Shown here piece by piece: positions 46,317-57,226 of a DNA stretch of 64,000 bases. The DNA lies in assembly GCA_029961685.1 (NCBI GenBank), contig JARWKL010000001.1, positions 51,610,062 to 51,674,061 on the forward strand, in the 5' to 3' direction. The position numbers were made by a program, and so were the translations under genes. The DNA comes from Aristolochia californica (Eukaryota > Streptophyta > Magnoliopsida > Piperales > Aristolochiaceae). Under the pieces are notes generated by a model, which did not search any database, had not been told where the DNA came from, and was given only the letters and a program-made list of their open reading frames with translations. Each line of letters begins with the position of its first letter. Within the stretch, counting starts at the first letter, position 1.

Positions 46317-48430
46317 TTAAAGAGCTTCGCAGACGATCAACCGGGCCACAGAAGAGGGAGATTTAGGACTGTCAGATTCGATAAAAAGGGAAGGCGATTG
46401 GGGTAGTTGACCATTCCTTTCGGGCCCCATTCTGTGTCCCTTTTTTCAAAAGTCCGCGGGTCCACCTTTCTTTATTCGTTTTTTTATTTTATCGCTGAGT
46501 AACGAACGAATAGGGGGATGGCATCGCCCACACCTCTTCCCAGTTCCCCCGCTTCGACTGTTACAACCCCTTCTCGGAACCGATACATTATTTTATCAGA
46601 CTCATAAATCTGCAAAAGGTGATTTGACGCAGGCACACGTGTATGGCGGATATCGTCGCGCAGGTCGCTGTGGAATGTGGATGTGATGTTGGTCAGATTA
46701 TGCCGGACACGAAACCGTCAGATCAGGATTTTGACAGGTAACACAACCTAGCCGGGCCGCATGGAGGGGTGCCCAGAACCATAGGGGGGCGTGAGGGTTT
46801 CGTCGCGGCGGGCCCAGCGGTACTGAGGACGACGGCGACGAATCCATCAGCGTCAGGTAACTGGCGGGTTCTCATGAAGTGATTATTAATTTGTGACGTG
46901 TAGCTCCGATCCCCATATTATTAATTAGATGAAATATCACCGTTAAGATGGTAAAGTCGATTACTTAAAGGAGATGCGCCACGTCAGCGAGTTAAGAAGA
47001 TTAGTAAAAGGGACAGGTAGTTTGCTAGAGATGTTATCTTCCAAGTCATTAATGATATCTTCCACGTAGACGAGGTTTAAGTAGCAGCAAGCAATATAGA
47101 AGCGCGTTCTTGACAAAATGGAACCAACAACGCGCTAATAGAATAGAGAGGGGAAAATGATTGAAAGAACATCATTTCCCCCGACGTAATCTGCTGCGAG
47201 AGACATTGAGGTTATTAGTCCATGAGTGGCCCCAAATTAGATGCATCCGCGTGGAGATTTGGTTGAATAAAAGCTGATTTTTCAGTCACACATGTCAGTT
47301 GCTGTGTTGAGTTGATCTGGGTTTCAAAATGCTCGTTTATCATGTGGACTGGACTTTGTGAGATGATATAGACCATGTTATGCCTCGTGGAGCTCGTGTT
47401 GGTGCTACATGTCACTCATGTCTCATTCCCTTGTTTGAGTGGTGCCTAAGTTGCACCTTCTTGTACCTGGATTTTTATGTTGGTCCATACAATTGGCTTC
47501 ATTTTGATCGTTGATTATGTTTTGATTTTGATAATTGATAAGATTTTGATTGAAATTCTGATATTGATAATTAATGATCAATCTAGATTGACAATTGAGA
47601 TCTATATTCCCAATTAATGATCAATCTAGATTGACAATTGAGATCTATATTCCCAATCGTCCATGAAGTAAAAAAAAATTGGGAATCAAATTTCATGTCT
47701 ATCGATGTTTGAGACTTTATTCTTCATGTAGATGGACAAGTCTTTTCTTATTTTTTGTGTGAAGTGGACCCAACTTGCATATACTTCATTGTCTTGGTAG
47801 GGACAAGCTTTTGATCAATTATCTGCATGGAGACCAAATGTGTCGGCATGATGGAACCTAATTTTACTTTAAATTACCAACAATTTGAATTTAATTGAAC
47901 TTCAACTAATTAGATTACAACCAGTATGAATTTAAATTCAAAAAGATAGCATTTAAGGTGTCGTGCTACATAAGACATTTTTGCAAAGAGAATTTATACC
48001 TTCAATATGATTCTTTCAATTTCACTCATGTACTGTTTCAAATTCAATAGTCTCGCAAACTTTTACAATCTTCTTGCGGTACTATGGATGTTGTTGTTGA
48101 ACCATTCCATATAGGAGGCTCCTAGCCAAGTAAGTTTGATAGCAATTTCCTTATTTTTAGGTTTGTCCCATTATTCACTTAGATGTAAGGATAGTGGGCA
48201 GTTGTAACCACTCCCTCCTCTTTTTATGGGAAAATAAAGATTTAATGAACGTTGAATCTAGTATAACAGAAGTAGCCTATGACTTTTCCATCGGGGAGCT
48301 TTTGAATCGACGAGACAATCTTCAACTTCTAGAATTTGATCGCCATGGTTGGAGAAGTAACTGTTCACGCTTGCATTTAAATTCTATTTATGAATTTCAT
48401 AATGTATGTAGAAATTCATTTATACTTACA
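45543..48430. other. Intergenic DNA after S40; microsatellite, short duplication, putative Copia VII 5' LTR at the right end
   Basis: (GA)n at 46282-46310. A 43-bp tandem duplication at 47571-47656 (TTAATGATCAATCTAGATTG). A GC-richer patch at 46600-46900 with a 32-codon frame (46643-46741) of no known family. The sequence ending TATACTTACA at 48430, just before a PBS, is probably the 5' LTR of Copia VII; I could not place its start because no 3' copy survives. Confidence 0.45.
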
Positions 48431-48432
48431 TT

Positions 48433-48444
48433 TGGTATCAGAGC
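48433..48444 (+). other. Copia VII primer-binding site
   Basis: TGGTATCAGAGC two bases after an LTR-like end ACA (48430). Matches initiator tRNA-Met; sets plus orientation. Confidence 0.8.
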
Positions 48445-50174
48445 GATACCTCTAACCTACCTTCAATTCTATTAGAGGAGAAGTTGAGCGAGCGCTCTAT
48501 GCTAGGCTCAAGCTCGTATAAAAAAACCTGCTACATCCCATGATCATGCTTGGGCGCTATGTGAGGTTGGTGTGCCCTCTGCAGTGACATCCAAAGGAGG
48601 CGTTGAGTGCGCCAACACAAGTTGCGCACTGAACGTGCATCGACTTTATGGGCCCAACGGGTGTTAGTTGGGTTCGTACTATTGGCGATGCTTGTAGTAG
48701 AGTTGTGCATTCATTGGAAGCACATCGGTAGCAGAGGCACCTAAGAAGGAGGGAGACGGTGGGACATGGGGTGTTTCAAGCCCTCAAAGGTTGAGATATT
48801 GTTTGCAGCCGAGAGGTGGCTAAGTAGGAACACAACAGATATTGTCGCTGTCTATGCCACCATTTGTTGCCTACCAGGCGCATTGATGGAGTTGTTGAGA
48901 CCGACGCTCAGTGCACCGACGATGAGCCTGCGACAGGTAACTCCCTTCATCCGTCTCATTCTTGGCTCTGTTGCTAATCGAGCCGGCTCTAGCCAGCGCT
49001 GGGTGCACTGACCTCCATCACTATAGTGGTATGAGTCGAAACACAGCCAAGGCCGGTGTTGGGTGCACTATCATTGAGATCGAAGTTGCCTTCTCAACAT
49101 GCTAGCACTGACGTTATGTGCGCCATCATTTAGTGTGCTTTTGGCGGAGCGCTACCTATGCTAGGTGCGTTGGCAACAATTACGAAGATGGCTAGCATCG
49201 AGGTTGTGATAGAGGTCGACACAGGGCACTCCCTTTTCTGTGTGGCTGGAGTTTGAAGACAACCTCCAACACGCAGAAACAAAAAACCCAAGTTGGTTCA
49301 GACGAGTTGAGTTGGCAGTGACTCAACCGTTCCAACCCGCACAACTTAAAGTTTAGCAAAATGTCCATTAAGCCATCTCACTTTTATGTTCCAACCCGCG
49401 CAACTTAAAGTTTAGCGAAATGTCCATTTAGCCATCTCACTTTTATGTGTTATTATTGGATACATTTGATAGATATTTAAATCACTGGAAAAATCAATAT
49501 ATTTGTTTTCATGTCATTTCTCATTTAATTCAAATGAATTAAATTATCTTCATGCATATATGAATGTATAATTGAATATCTATGATAATTTTTCTCTTAT
49601 GAAAAAAATTGTTTAGGTTTTATGCATATTTAATTTCTATGTATTTTTGGTTGACCTAAATATAAGGAATTAATAGTTGGCATCAAATTTACTTAATTAT
49701 TTTGATGTCATAATTTTGTTTACATTTGAATAATTGAATAATTGCCTCAACATTCTTAATTATGAAAATATCCAATGACATTAAGCTTCATCACATAAAG
49801 TTAATAGCATAAAAATGTAATTAATCATGGAGATAAAATAATTTAACCCGACAGGGTTAATGATATATTCAAGTGATTAATAAGGATGGGAAAGAAGTAT
49901 TAAAAAAAAAAATCTAATTGCTCATAGGCCTAGAATATTCCTTTACAGACAATTTTTTTATCACATCATAAAGTGACATAAATCGCTTATGTGTTATAAT
50001 CTATGCCCAAAGGAAAGATTATAATGACACATTGATTTATTTGTTTTAATTTATATTCATTGGTAAATATTCAATATTTGGCTCCATTGCATGTTTTAGT
50101 AAGCTTGTTGTTTAGTTTGTAGTCATTCAAACTATATTGAGTGGAAGGAGAAAATTCTCCTATTATTGGGGTAC

Positions 50175-50830
50175 ATGGACCTTGACTTGGCTCTTCGAGG
50201 GGATGAACCTCCAATGCCTGCAAAATTCGGTACCCAAATTAAGAAAACTTCATTTGATCTTTGGGAGTGATTTATTCGCTTAAGTTTGATGTTTATTAAG
50301 TCTCATATTGGGAAGAGTGTCCGTAGATCCATTCCGGATTGCGCCAAAGCAAAAGAATATCTTCAAGATATTAAGGATTCCTTTAAGACTTTCAACATGG
50401 CATTAGTGAGCACCTTGATGACTATGAAGAGTTCCAAGAAATTTACTAGCACCAAGGGTGTGTGTGAGCACATCATGTTGATGCAGGATATAGCAACAAG
50501 ACACGAATAGAAATAGATTCAGATGTTTGAGTTATTTTTGGCTCACTTCATCCTTAACTCGCTTTCATCTGAATACATACCCTTCAAGATCTTTTATAAC
50601 ACACATAAGGAAAAATGGTCGATTAATGAACTTCTGACCAAGAGGAAGGGAGGTTGAATCAAGAGAGGATTGAAAGTGCATATTTGACGACTCGCGATAA
50701 GAAACCACTTAAGAAAGGGAAGACAAAAATATTTCTTAATCAAGTTAATAAGGGCGATGTCAAATGATTCTTTTGCAAGAAAAAAGATCTCTCCCAAATT
50801 CAAGCAATGCTTAGAAAGAAAGGTAATCTC
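50175..50830 (+). pseudogene. Copia VII gag remnant
   Basis: ATG at 50175 (MDLDLALRGDEPPMPAKFGT), then an in-frame TGA where the family has a Trp-Glu-Arg-type continuation. The frame reads on as LSLMFIKSHIGKSVRRSIPDCAKAKEYLQDIKDSFKT, typical UBN2 gag, to about 50509. After another stop, scattered gag pieces include FFCKKK at the zinc-knuckle position. Confidence 0.72.
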
Positions 50831-50879
50831 ATCTCTTTAGTGTACTTTGAATATAATATGGTTAATGTTCCTCATAACA

Positions 50880-52010
50880 CTTGGTGGATTGATTCTAGTA
50901 TTGCAACCCTTGTTGCCAACACCATGTAGGGATTCTTAAACCAACAAAAATCGACGAAAAATGAATCTTCCCTCCATTCAAAAAACAAAAAGGGTTCACA
51001 TGTGGAAGTGGTTGGAACTTAAAAACTTGTCGTCAATACTAGTTTTGTTTTAGACCTTGAAAGGATCTTTTATGTTCCATCATTTTCTAGAAACCTTATC
51101 TCAGTTTCCAGACTTTCACATTTTGGTTTCAATTTTAATTTCCTTGGTAATTCCCTTCATTTGTATAAAGATAATATTCTTGTTGGAAATGGCATTTTGG
51201 ATGATGAATGATTATTGTCTTACAAACTATGCATGGTTCAAATATTGGGATTAAGCATGGTGTTATAAATGATAAATTCTTCATGTTGTGGCACTTGAGA
51301 TTAGGTCATATCTCCATAGATAGAATTAAAATATTAGTAAATGATGGAGTTCTTAAGGCTCTTGTCTTTACTAATTTTAGTACTGTGTGGATTGCATTAA
51401 GGGAAAATAAACTCACAAGTGCAAGAAATATGCTAGGAGGACGTCTGATGTTTTACAAATTATACACACTGATATTTCAAGTCCTTACGATGCATGATTT
51501 AATGTATCTCTATTTGCTTTATGATAAAACTGAAGCACTAGATGTTTTTAAAGTCCATAAAGCAGAAGTAGAGAAACAATTAGGAAAATATATTAATATC
51601 ATGAAGTCAGATAGAGGTGGTGAATATTATGGTAGGTACATGAAAAAAAAGACAATTGCCAAGTCCATTTGTAAGGTTGCTTGAGGAACAAGGTAATGTG
51701 GCACAATACACAATGACAGACCCACTATCACAAAATGGTGTGGCTGAAAGATGAAACCGAACATTAATGGACATGGTGAAGAGTATGATTAGTAACACCG
51801 ATCTCCTTAGCTGTAGTTAGAATCTATAATCTATTTGAGACAAAGTTAGACTCTAAAATAGTCAATGGAAATTTCATTTGCTATGCAAAAACGTCTAAAG
51901 GATATTAATTTTATTATCCATCTCCTGTGACAAGAATTGTAGAATCTAAGAATGCCAGGTTCCTTGAGAATGATGAGATTAGTGGGAGTAGCCAACCTCG
52001 AAACTTTTGT
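50880..52010 (+). pseudogene. Copia VII protease, pre-integrase and integrase remnants
   Basis: TWWIDSSIATLVANT is the protease active-site region, followed by FYVPSFSRNLISVSRLS. LWHLRLGHISIDRIKILVNDGVL (about 51285-51350) is the gag-pre-integrase domain, and KSDRGGEYYGRY with DPLSQNGVAER (51600-51750) is the integrase core. Stops and frameshifts throughout; a normally present first catalytic Asp was not located in an open frame. Confidence 0.7.
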
Positions 52011-52289
52011 TTGTAAGGAGCACAAAAGTTCTCAAAGTGCTCCTATACCTTCACATAGATTGGTTGTGTTTCAAGATAATCAGTAAGATTTGATTCCTCA
52101 AGAACAACCAATAGTTGAAGAACCATATCATAATGAGGATATTTGTATAGATCCAGTTACTCAACATTCTCAACTTAAAAATGTTGAAGTACCATTATGA
52201 AGATCTTCAAGAGTTAGGAAACTTGCAATTTCTTCAGAGTATGAAGTGTACCTTCAAGAATTTGACATAGACATCGGTACTAAAGATGA

Positions 52290-52780
52290 TCCTCTTACAT
52301 TTTCACAGGCTGTAAGTACAAATAAATCCATATTATGGAATGATGCCATGAAGGAAGAGTTGGATTCAATGGCTAAAAACCAAGGCTGAGATCTTGTTCA
52401 ATTGCCTAAAGGCAAGACTTGTACCCAAATGATTTACTCAACAAAAAGGAATTGATTATCACGATACCTTCTCTCCTATTTCAAAGAATGATTCATTTTG
52501 GATAATCATGACATTAGTAGCTCATTTTGATATGGAGTTACATAAAATGGATGTCAAAATGACTTTCCTCAAGGGAGACCTAAAGGTTTCATTTCAAAGG
52601 GGAATGATCACGTGTTTTGTAGGTTTAAGAAATCTATATATGGATTGAAATAATCCTCTAGTCAGTAGTATTTAATATTCCATGATGTTATTTTTTAAGT
52701 TGGTTTTACGAAAAATACCATGGATCAATGTATATACCATAAGGTCAGTGAGAGCAAAATAATTTTCTTAGAATTATATG
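52290..52780 (+). pseudogene. Copia VII reverse transcriptase, first part
   Basis: SQAVSTNKSILWNDAMKEELDSMAKN is the conserved RT N-terminus. Broken sequence follows with FKKSIYGLK and MDQCIYHKVSESKIIFLELYV. The last codons are the start of the YVDD box, cut by the insertion at 52776-52780. Confidence 0.72.
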
Positions 52781-53029
52781 TATTAAATTTAAAAATGTAG
52801 ATTAATATTCGTCATGATTATCATTGATCAGGTTACACCATTTAAAAAATTACAACAGAGATTGTCGATGATTACAACTCTTCAAAGTTTGAGTTTGAGT
52901 CTATTTGGTACTTTTATTTTGATTGTATCATTATCTCTATCATGCCCCTACAAGATGGAGCTCCGAGAGGAGAATCCAATCTTGATGATCAAAAAGAGGA
53001 AGTGTATTCTTTGAAGTGGTTTGGTGACA

Positions 53030-53450
53030 ACAGCGGTTGGGGCAGACAAATCACATCGTTCAGTGGAACATCAGCGACACTGGTAGCGGCTGGGTCAAAC
53101 GGAACTGCATTGTTCGGTGAAGAGAGGTGGAAGAGCAACGACACTGCTAGTAGTTGGGGTGGAAGGAATCGCATTGTCCGGTGAAGAGAGGTGGAAGATT
53201 AGAGGCACTAGTAGCGGCTGGGGCAGACGGAATTGCATCATTCGGTGGAAGAACAACGACACATGTAGCTACTAGGGTGGATGGAATTGCATTGTCTAAG
53301 GAAGAGTAGCGTCTGGGGCGGACGAAATCACATCGTCCAGGGAAGAGCAACAACATTGGTAGCAGTTGGGGAAATGGAATTTCATCATCCAGTGAAGAAA
53401 TGAGGAAGAACAACGGCACTGGTAGTGGTTGGAGTGGATGGAATCACATC
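53030..53450. repeat. ~70-bp minisatellite
   Basis: About six imperfect copies of a unit with GGTGGAAGAGCAACG, CACTGGTAGCGGCTGGGG and GACGGAATTGCATC. Length varies by small indels. The copies create shadow frames on both strands. Confidence 0.75.
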
Positions 53451-53530
53451 ATCCGGAAGAAGAGGTTTTGCAGTGAGTTTTTTTTTTAATATTTTTCGCA
53501 TATGTGAGTGTGCATGCAGGACAGGGCGTT

Positions 53531-53532
<2 letters not shown>

Positions 53533-53561
<29 letters not shown>

Positions 53562-53810
53562 TGGGGATGGTTCTGTACGGTGCAGTGAGGACGGTTGTCG
53601 GCATATTTGACGACAACAAGCAGTAATGGGGTGGATCGATTTTGACTAGAAATCGGCGACGACTGAAGAGCCAATTGCGCTGGGGGGGGGGGGGGGGGGT
53701 TCTGTACGGTGCAGTGAGGACGGTTGTCGGCAGATTTGACGACAACAAGCAGTAATGGGGTGGATCGATTTTGACTAGAAATCGGCGACGACTGAAGAGC
53801 CAATTGCGCT

Positions 53811-53839
<29 letters not shown>
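53533..53839. repeat. Poly-G modules: G29, then two near-identical units ending in G18 and G29
   Basis: G-runs at 53533-53561, 53682-53699 and 53811-53839. The units 53571-53699 and 53700-53839 share the same 111 non-G bases (TTCTGTACGGTGCAGTGAGG to CCAATTGCGCT) with about one substitution. A third, diverged partial unit starts at 53840. Confidence 0.85.
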
Positions 53840-53841
<2 letters not shown>

Positions 53842-54475
53842 CTGTGCGGCATTGGCGAGGGTGGTTGTCAGTAGAGCAATTGGTGGCAGGTAGAAGTGTG
53901 GCAACGAGAGAGGGTTCAGATCATTAGGTCTAGTTAGGGTACTATGAGGTGAGGGAAAGGTTGTGAGAGTCAACGGTGATGGTGACAACTGGTGGTGGGA
54001 GGTGGAGGGATTTCTATAGGAAATCAGCGAAGGGAGAAGAGCAATGGGTGGAGGTTCTGGCTGTCGGGGGTGATGGCTCGGGGGAAGTCGAAATAGAGGA
54101 GGGAGAAGTTTTCTAGGTTGGCGTTGGTGAGATGAAAGGCGGGTGGCGATGTCTTGGCATGGCACAGGTGTGTGGCATCGGGCGACGGGAATGGCTCAGT
54201 GGTGATGGCGATACGACCAATGAAGGAAGAAGAAGTTTTTTGGGTTGGCTTCGACGTGCTGATGAAACGAAACGGCAAAGGGTTTTGGGGAGAGTTGTTG
54301 TGGAGGTTTGGCCTAGGGTTCAGCTTTAGAGATTTTCAGCGTCGGGGAGAAACAACGGGGAGAGATAGGGACAAAAGGTGCGCAAGGTCTTCGCCGGCGA
54401 CAGTGAGCGGTGACAATGACGACAATAGATGGCAATTTCAAGTGATGACAAACTGGTTTTGATTAATCAATCAAA

Positions 54476-54487
54476 GCTCTGATACCA
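54476..54487 (-). other. PBS of the small LTR element
   Basis: Minus strand TGGTATCAGAGC adjacent to the 5' LTR at 54488. Confidence 0.85.
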
Positions 54488-54656
54488 TATTGAATTTAAG
54501 AACATAGAATAATATTTATCGTGATTATCATTCATCAGGTGTACACTATTTATAGAATTACAATAGATATTTTAGATGATTACAACTCTTCAGAGATTGA
54601 ATTTGAGTCTATTTGGTACTTGTATTTTGATCTTTATCCATATCTCTATCAATATG

Positions 54657-54727
54657 TACATGATTTCTACCTGCTTTAAGTGATTTAAGATTACTTCATG
54701 AGGTTAAGCGATTTCTCTCAATGCAAA
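54657..54727 (+). pseudogene. Copia VII reverse transcriptase, continuation
   Basis: Joined across the insertion the box reads YVHD, then LLHEVKRFLSMQ in a shifted frame, the normal sequence after YVDD in copia RT. Ends at the pyrimidine tract. Confidence 0.68.
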
Positions 54728-55202
54728 GTCTTCTTCTCCTTATTTCTTCATCTTGCTTTTCTCTTCTATTTCTCTTCCCATTTCTTTATTGTCTCTTCTC
54801 TCATTCTTGGTCCTACTCTTTTCTCCCCATCTTTTCCTTCTTCCTTCATTTTTTCTCTACTTTCTTTTCTCTCAACTTCTCCTTCTTCTTCCTTCTTTTT
54901 CTTCTGTTTATTTCTCTCATGTTTTCCTCTGTTCTTGGACTTTCCTTCCTCTCTTCTCCATAGTTTCTTTTCCTTTGCCTTTCTTCTCTTTTCTTCTCGT
55001 TTAATTTTTTCATCTATTTCCTTTTTTGATTATTTCTCTTCGGTTGTTCTTCCTGCATTATGTTTCTCTCCTTCTCTTCTCAATGTTTTTCTTCTCTCCT
55101 TCATGGTCTGCCTCTTTTCTCCTCGACTTCTCCTTCTTCCTTCATTTTTTATCTCCTTTCTCTTTCTCTTGGCTTCTCCTTCCTCTCCTCACTTTTTCTC
55201 TC
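54728..55202. repeat. Pyrimidine-rich tract (~475 bp)
   Basis: CTT/TTC/TCC-dominated plus strand with very few purines. Continues on the far side of the solo LTR at 55806-55875. It produces long Ser/Phe/Leu-rich open frames that are composition artefacts. Confidence 0.75.
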
Positions 55203-55800
55203 TATTACAATGTGGGACCCACCATGGTTCACAAACCGGTGGGACCCACCATGAGGATGTGGGATTCCAAGAAGAGTCCTCACCCAAGCTAGCACGAGTT
55301 AAGAGATAAGAGACACAAGTTGGGATGAGTTAAAAGACTTGAAGATCAAGTGGAATCCACAAAGATACCACGAGTTCGTAATCTTATCAATATGAGCTAG
55401 AAAATCGTGTGGGACCTACAAAGATAAGACCCCCGAGCTAGCCTCCTCTCTTATGTTCACGTGATTGAAGAAGAGTTAGAGTTCAAGTTATCTTAGACCT
55501 CTAGTAGATTGTGTTATCTTTTCATGATAGACTTATCTTAAAGAGAGAGATTTGGAATATAATTAGGAGACTTAAATGTTAATTGTATAAGGACTCTATG
55601 ACTTCCTCTACTATAAATAGACGTGTTGTAATTCGGAATTAATCAAGTTCTATAATTCTTTCTTGAGTAAATCTCTCTCTCTTTGCTTGGCGCATATTTT
55701 TCTTCTCTTCTCTCTACCTGAGAGCTTTCTTCCCCTTTTCTTCTTCTTCTTTCTCTCTTCTCTTGCTCGGAATATTGGAAAAGGAATCCTAAATTCAGCA
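55203..55800 (+). repeat. Solo LTR of the Copia II family
   Basis: 598 bp, starts TATTACAATGTGGG, ends AAATTCAGCA, flanked by CTCTC (55198-55202 and 55801-55805). Shares GTGGGACCCACCATGAGGA and ACTTGAAGATCAAGTGG with the Copia II LTR, in opposite genomic orientation. No PBS or interior follows. Confidence 0.78.
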
Positions 55801-56042
55801 CTCTCCTTTTTTTTCTCCTTCTTGATTTTTTTCTTTTCTTCTCCGTTTTTGCTTTCTTTTAGTTATCCTTTTGTTTTGGACCACTGCGGAGGCACCGTAG
55901 CCAGTGGAAGGACAGCTTGTTGCTCGGCCTACAACAGGCATGAGGAAGAAGGCACCAATGGCAGCTCTCACGCATGAGGCACAAGTGCTTGCATACACGT
56001 GTGGCCAGTGCACGCCGATGGCTTGTGCATGTGTGTAGCTAG

Positions 56043-56330
56043 TAGGGGTGGCATCGAATCGAGCCGAGCTCAAACCTGCCTATGTTTGAGTCGGACTTGA
56101 TTTAAATATTTTGAACTCGAGTTCAAGCCTAAAATTGTAATCAAGCTCAAACCCAATATTTTTAACCGAGTTCGAGTTCCAACCTACATTTAAAACTTTT
56201 ACATAAAATTGGACATGACCTCTACATAAAATTGGGCATAACCTCTGTATATTAAACCTGCATAAAATTATCTATACACTCTAAATAAAATTATTCATAA
56301 AAGTTGCATAATTACGCATAAACTTTATTC
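56043..56330. mobile_element. Broken end of a second hAT-like element
   Basis: TAGGGGTGGCATCGAATCG followed by AACCTGCCTATGTTTGAG and further sequence matching the reverse complement of the right end of the 39615-42078 element. No opposite terminus or 8-bp duplication found. Confidence 0.68.
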
Positions 56331-57060
56331 AATAATCAAACACAAAAATATTCCTTTGAAAAGCAATGCTAGTTTAATCCATTTGTACTCAATCAGATCG
56401 TTCTGATTGCATGTTTGAACTGCACGTGCAAGTTCGCACACTGGGGGGAGGGGGGGGGGGGGGGGGGGGGTTGTTGCCACAAACACACCCTTAATAATAG
56501 ATTTATCTGGTCTAAATGGTAGGAAAAAATGTCATTGAATTTTTTCATTGAGTAAATTTTCTTAACATTTGTTTCATCGTAGGGAACTTGCAAAAAAAAA
56601 AAATCTCTTGATTCTTCATACCTTTAAGAAATGTTAAAAAAAAAAAGGAAAATGAGTTTCTTCTTACCGAGCTTTTAGCATTGAAACTCAAGCTCGCAAG
56701 AGTCGGTTTGGTCTATGCCAACCTAATAAAGATCCTCAAGTAGGAGTTATAGACGGCAGTAGGCGGCAAGTGGTAGACGATCCCTCTTTGAAGTAAACTA
56801 TCATAAAATTATAAACTTGAGATTCTACAAATTGAGTTGCAATTACAATAGATAAGACTGCACTGTCACAAATTAAAATTCTAAAGAGAAATCGTTTCGG
56901 AAAATGACTGGAACTTGAAAACCCATTAAGAAGGCTTGGTATAGTTGAACAAGAAAGTTATTACAGTGAAGATTTCTTGACACAATTGTCTCAAATACAC
57001 TTTTATATCATGTATACACATTCGATTGATACGCCTGTGCATATAAAAATATACACGTCT
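56331..57060. other. Unassigned DNA with a 21-base G-run
   Basis: G-run at 56450-56470 (after GGGGGGA) and a poly-A at about 56591-56602. No gene recognised. Confidence 0.5.
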
Positions 57061-57226
57061 CATGTTGGAAGATAAGGCCCATCTTCTCCTTGATCTGTGG
57101 GCCTTAAGCCCATCTTCTACATCTCTTGGCTGTGTGGGTCTTCCTTGGTCTTATAGTCTTGGGCCCATCTTCCAACACTCTTGGATATATGGGCCTTTTT
57201 TGGTCGTGTGAGCTTGGGCCCTATCT
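57061..57226 (-). repeat. Family V LTR fragment
   Basis: Matches interior parts of the LTRs at 58757-59115 and 59118-59518 (CTTGATCTGTGGGCCTTAAG, GGGCCCATCTTCCAACA). Incomplete at both ends. Confidence 0.62.

Larger units (their letters stand above)
52781..54651 (-). mobile_element. Small non-autonomous LTR retrotransposon (1.87 kb) with minisatellites and G-tracts
   Basis: LTRs of 162 bp (52781-52942) and 164 bp (54488-54651), a PBS TGGTATCAGAGC on the minus strand at 54476-54487, a purine-rich minus-strand tract (CTTGTAGGGGCA) at 52943-52954, and target duplication ATATG (52776-52780 and 54652-54656). The interior has no element gene. It is a ~70-bp minisatellite, then a module containing long G-runs, then unique GC-rich DNA. 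It fits a TRIM/LARD-type element with an acquired interior. Terminal bases on one side are TA rather than CA. Confidence 0.82.
48433..54727 (+). mobile_element. Copia VII: decayed plus-strand copia element, 3' truncated
   Basis: After the PBS comes a 1.7-kb leader without genes (including a 59-bp tandem duplication at 49329-49446). Gag, protease, pre-integrase, integrase and RT remnants follow in copia order. RT is interrupted at its YVDD box by a small LTR element (52781-54651), resumes at 54657 and ends at about 54727, where a pyrimidine-rich tract begins. RNase H and the 3' LTR are absent. Ty1/copia gag and IN wording resembles the Tnt1/Sire side of the superfamily, but the lineage is not settled. 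Confidence 0.72.

Noticed and set aside
53449..54165. 238-codon proline-rich minus-strand frame
   Set aside because: Produced by G-runs read as poly-Pro on the opposite strand and by the duplicated module; no domain, and the poly-G lengths would shift the frame.
54698..55309. 203-codon Ser/Phe/Leu-rich frame resembling a membrane protein
   Set aside because: It is the pyrimidine tract (TTC/TCT codons) continuing into a solo LTR; the hydrophobicity is a composition effect, and three overlapping frames look alike.
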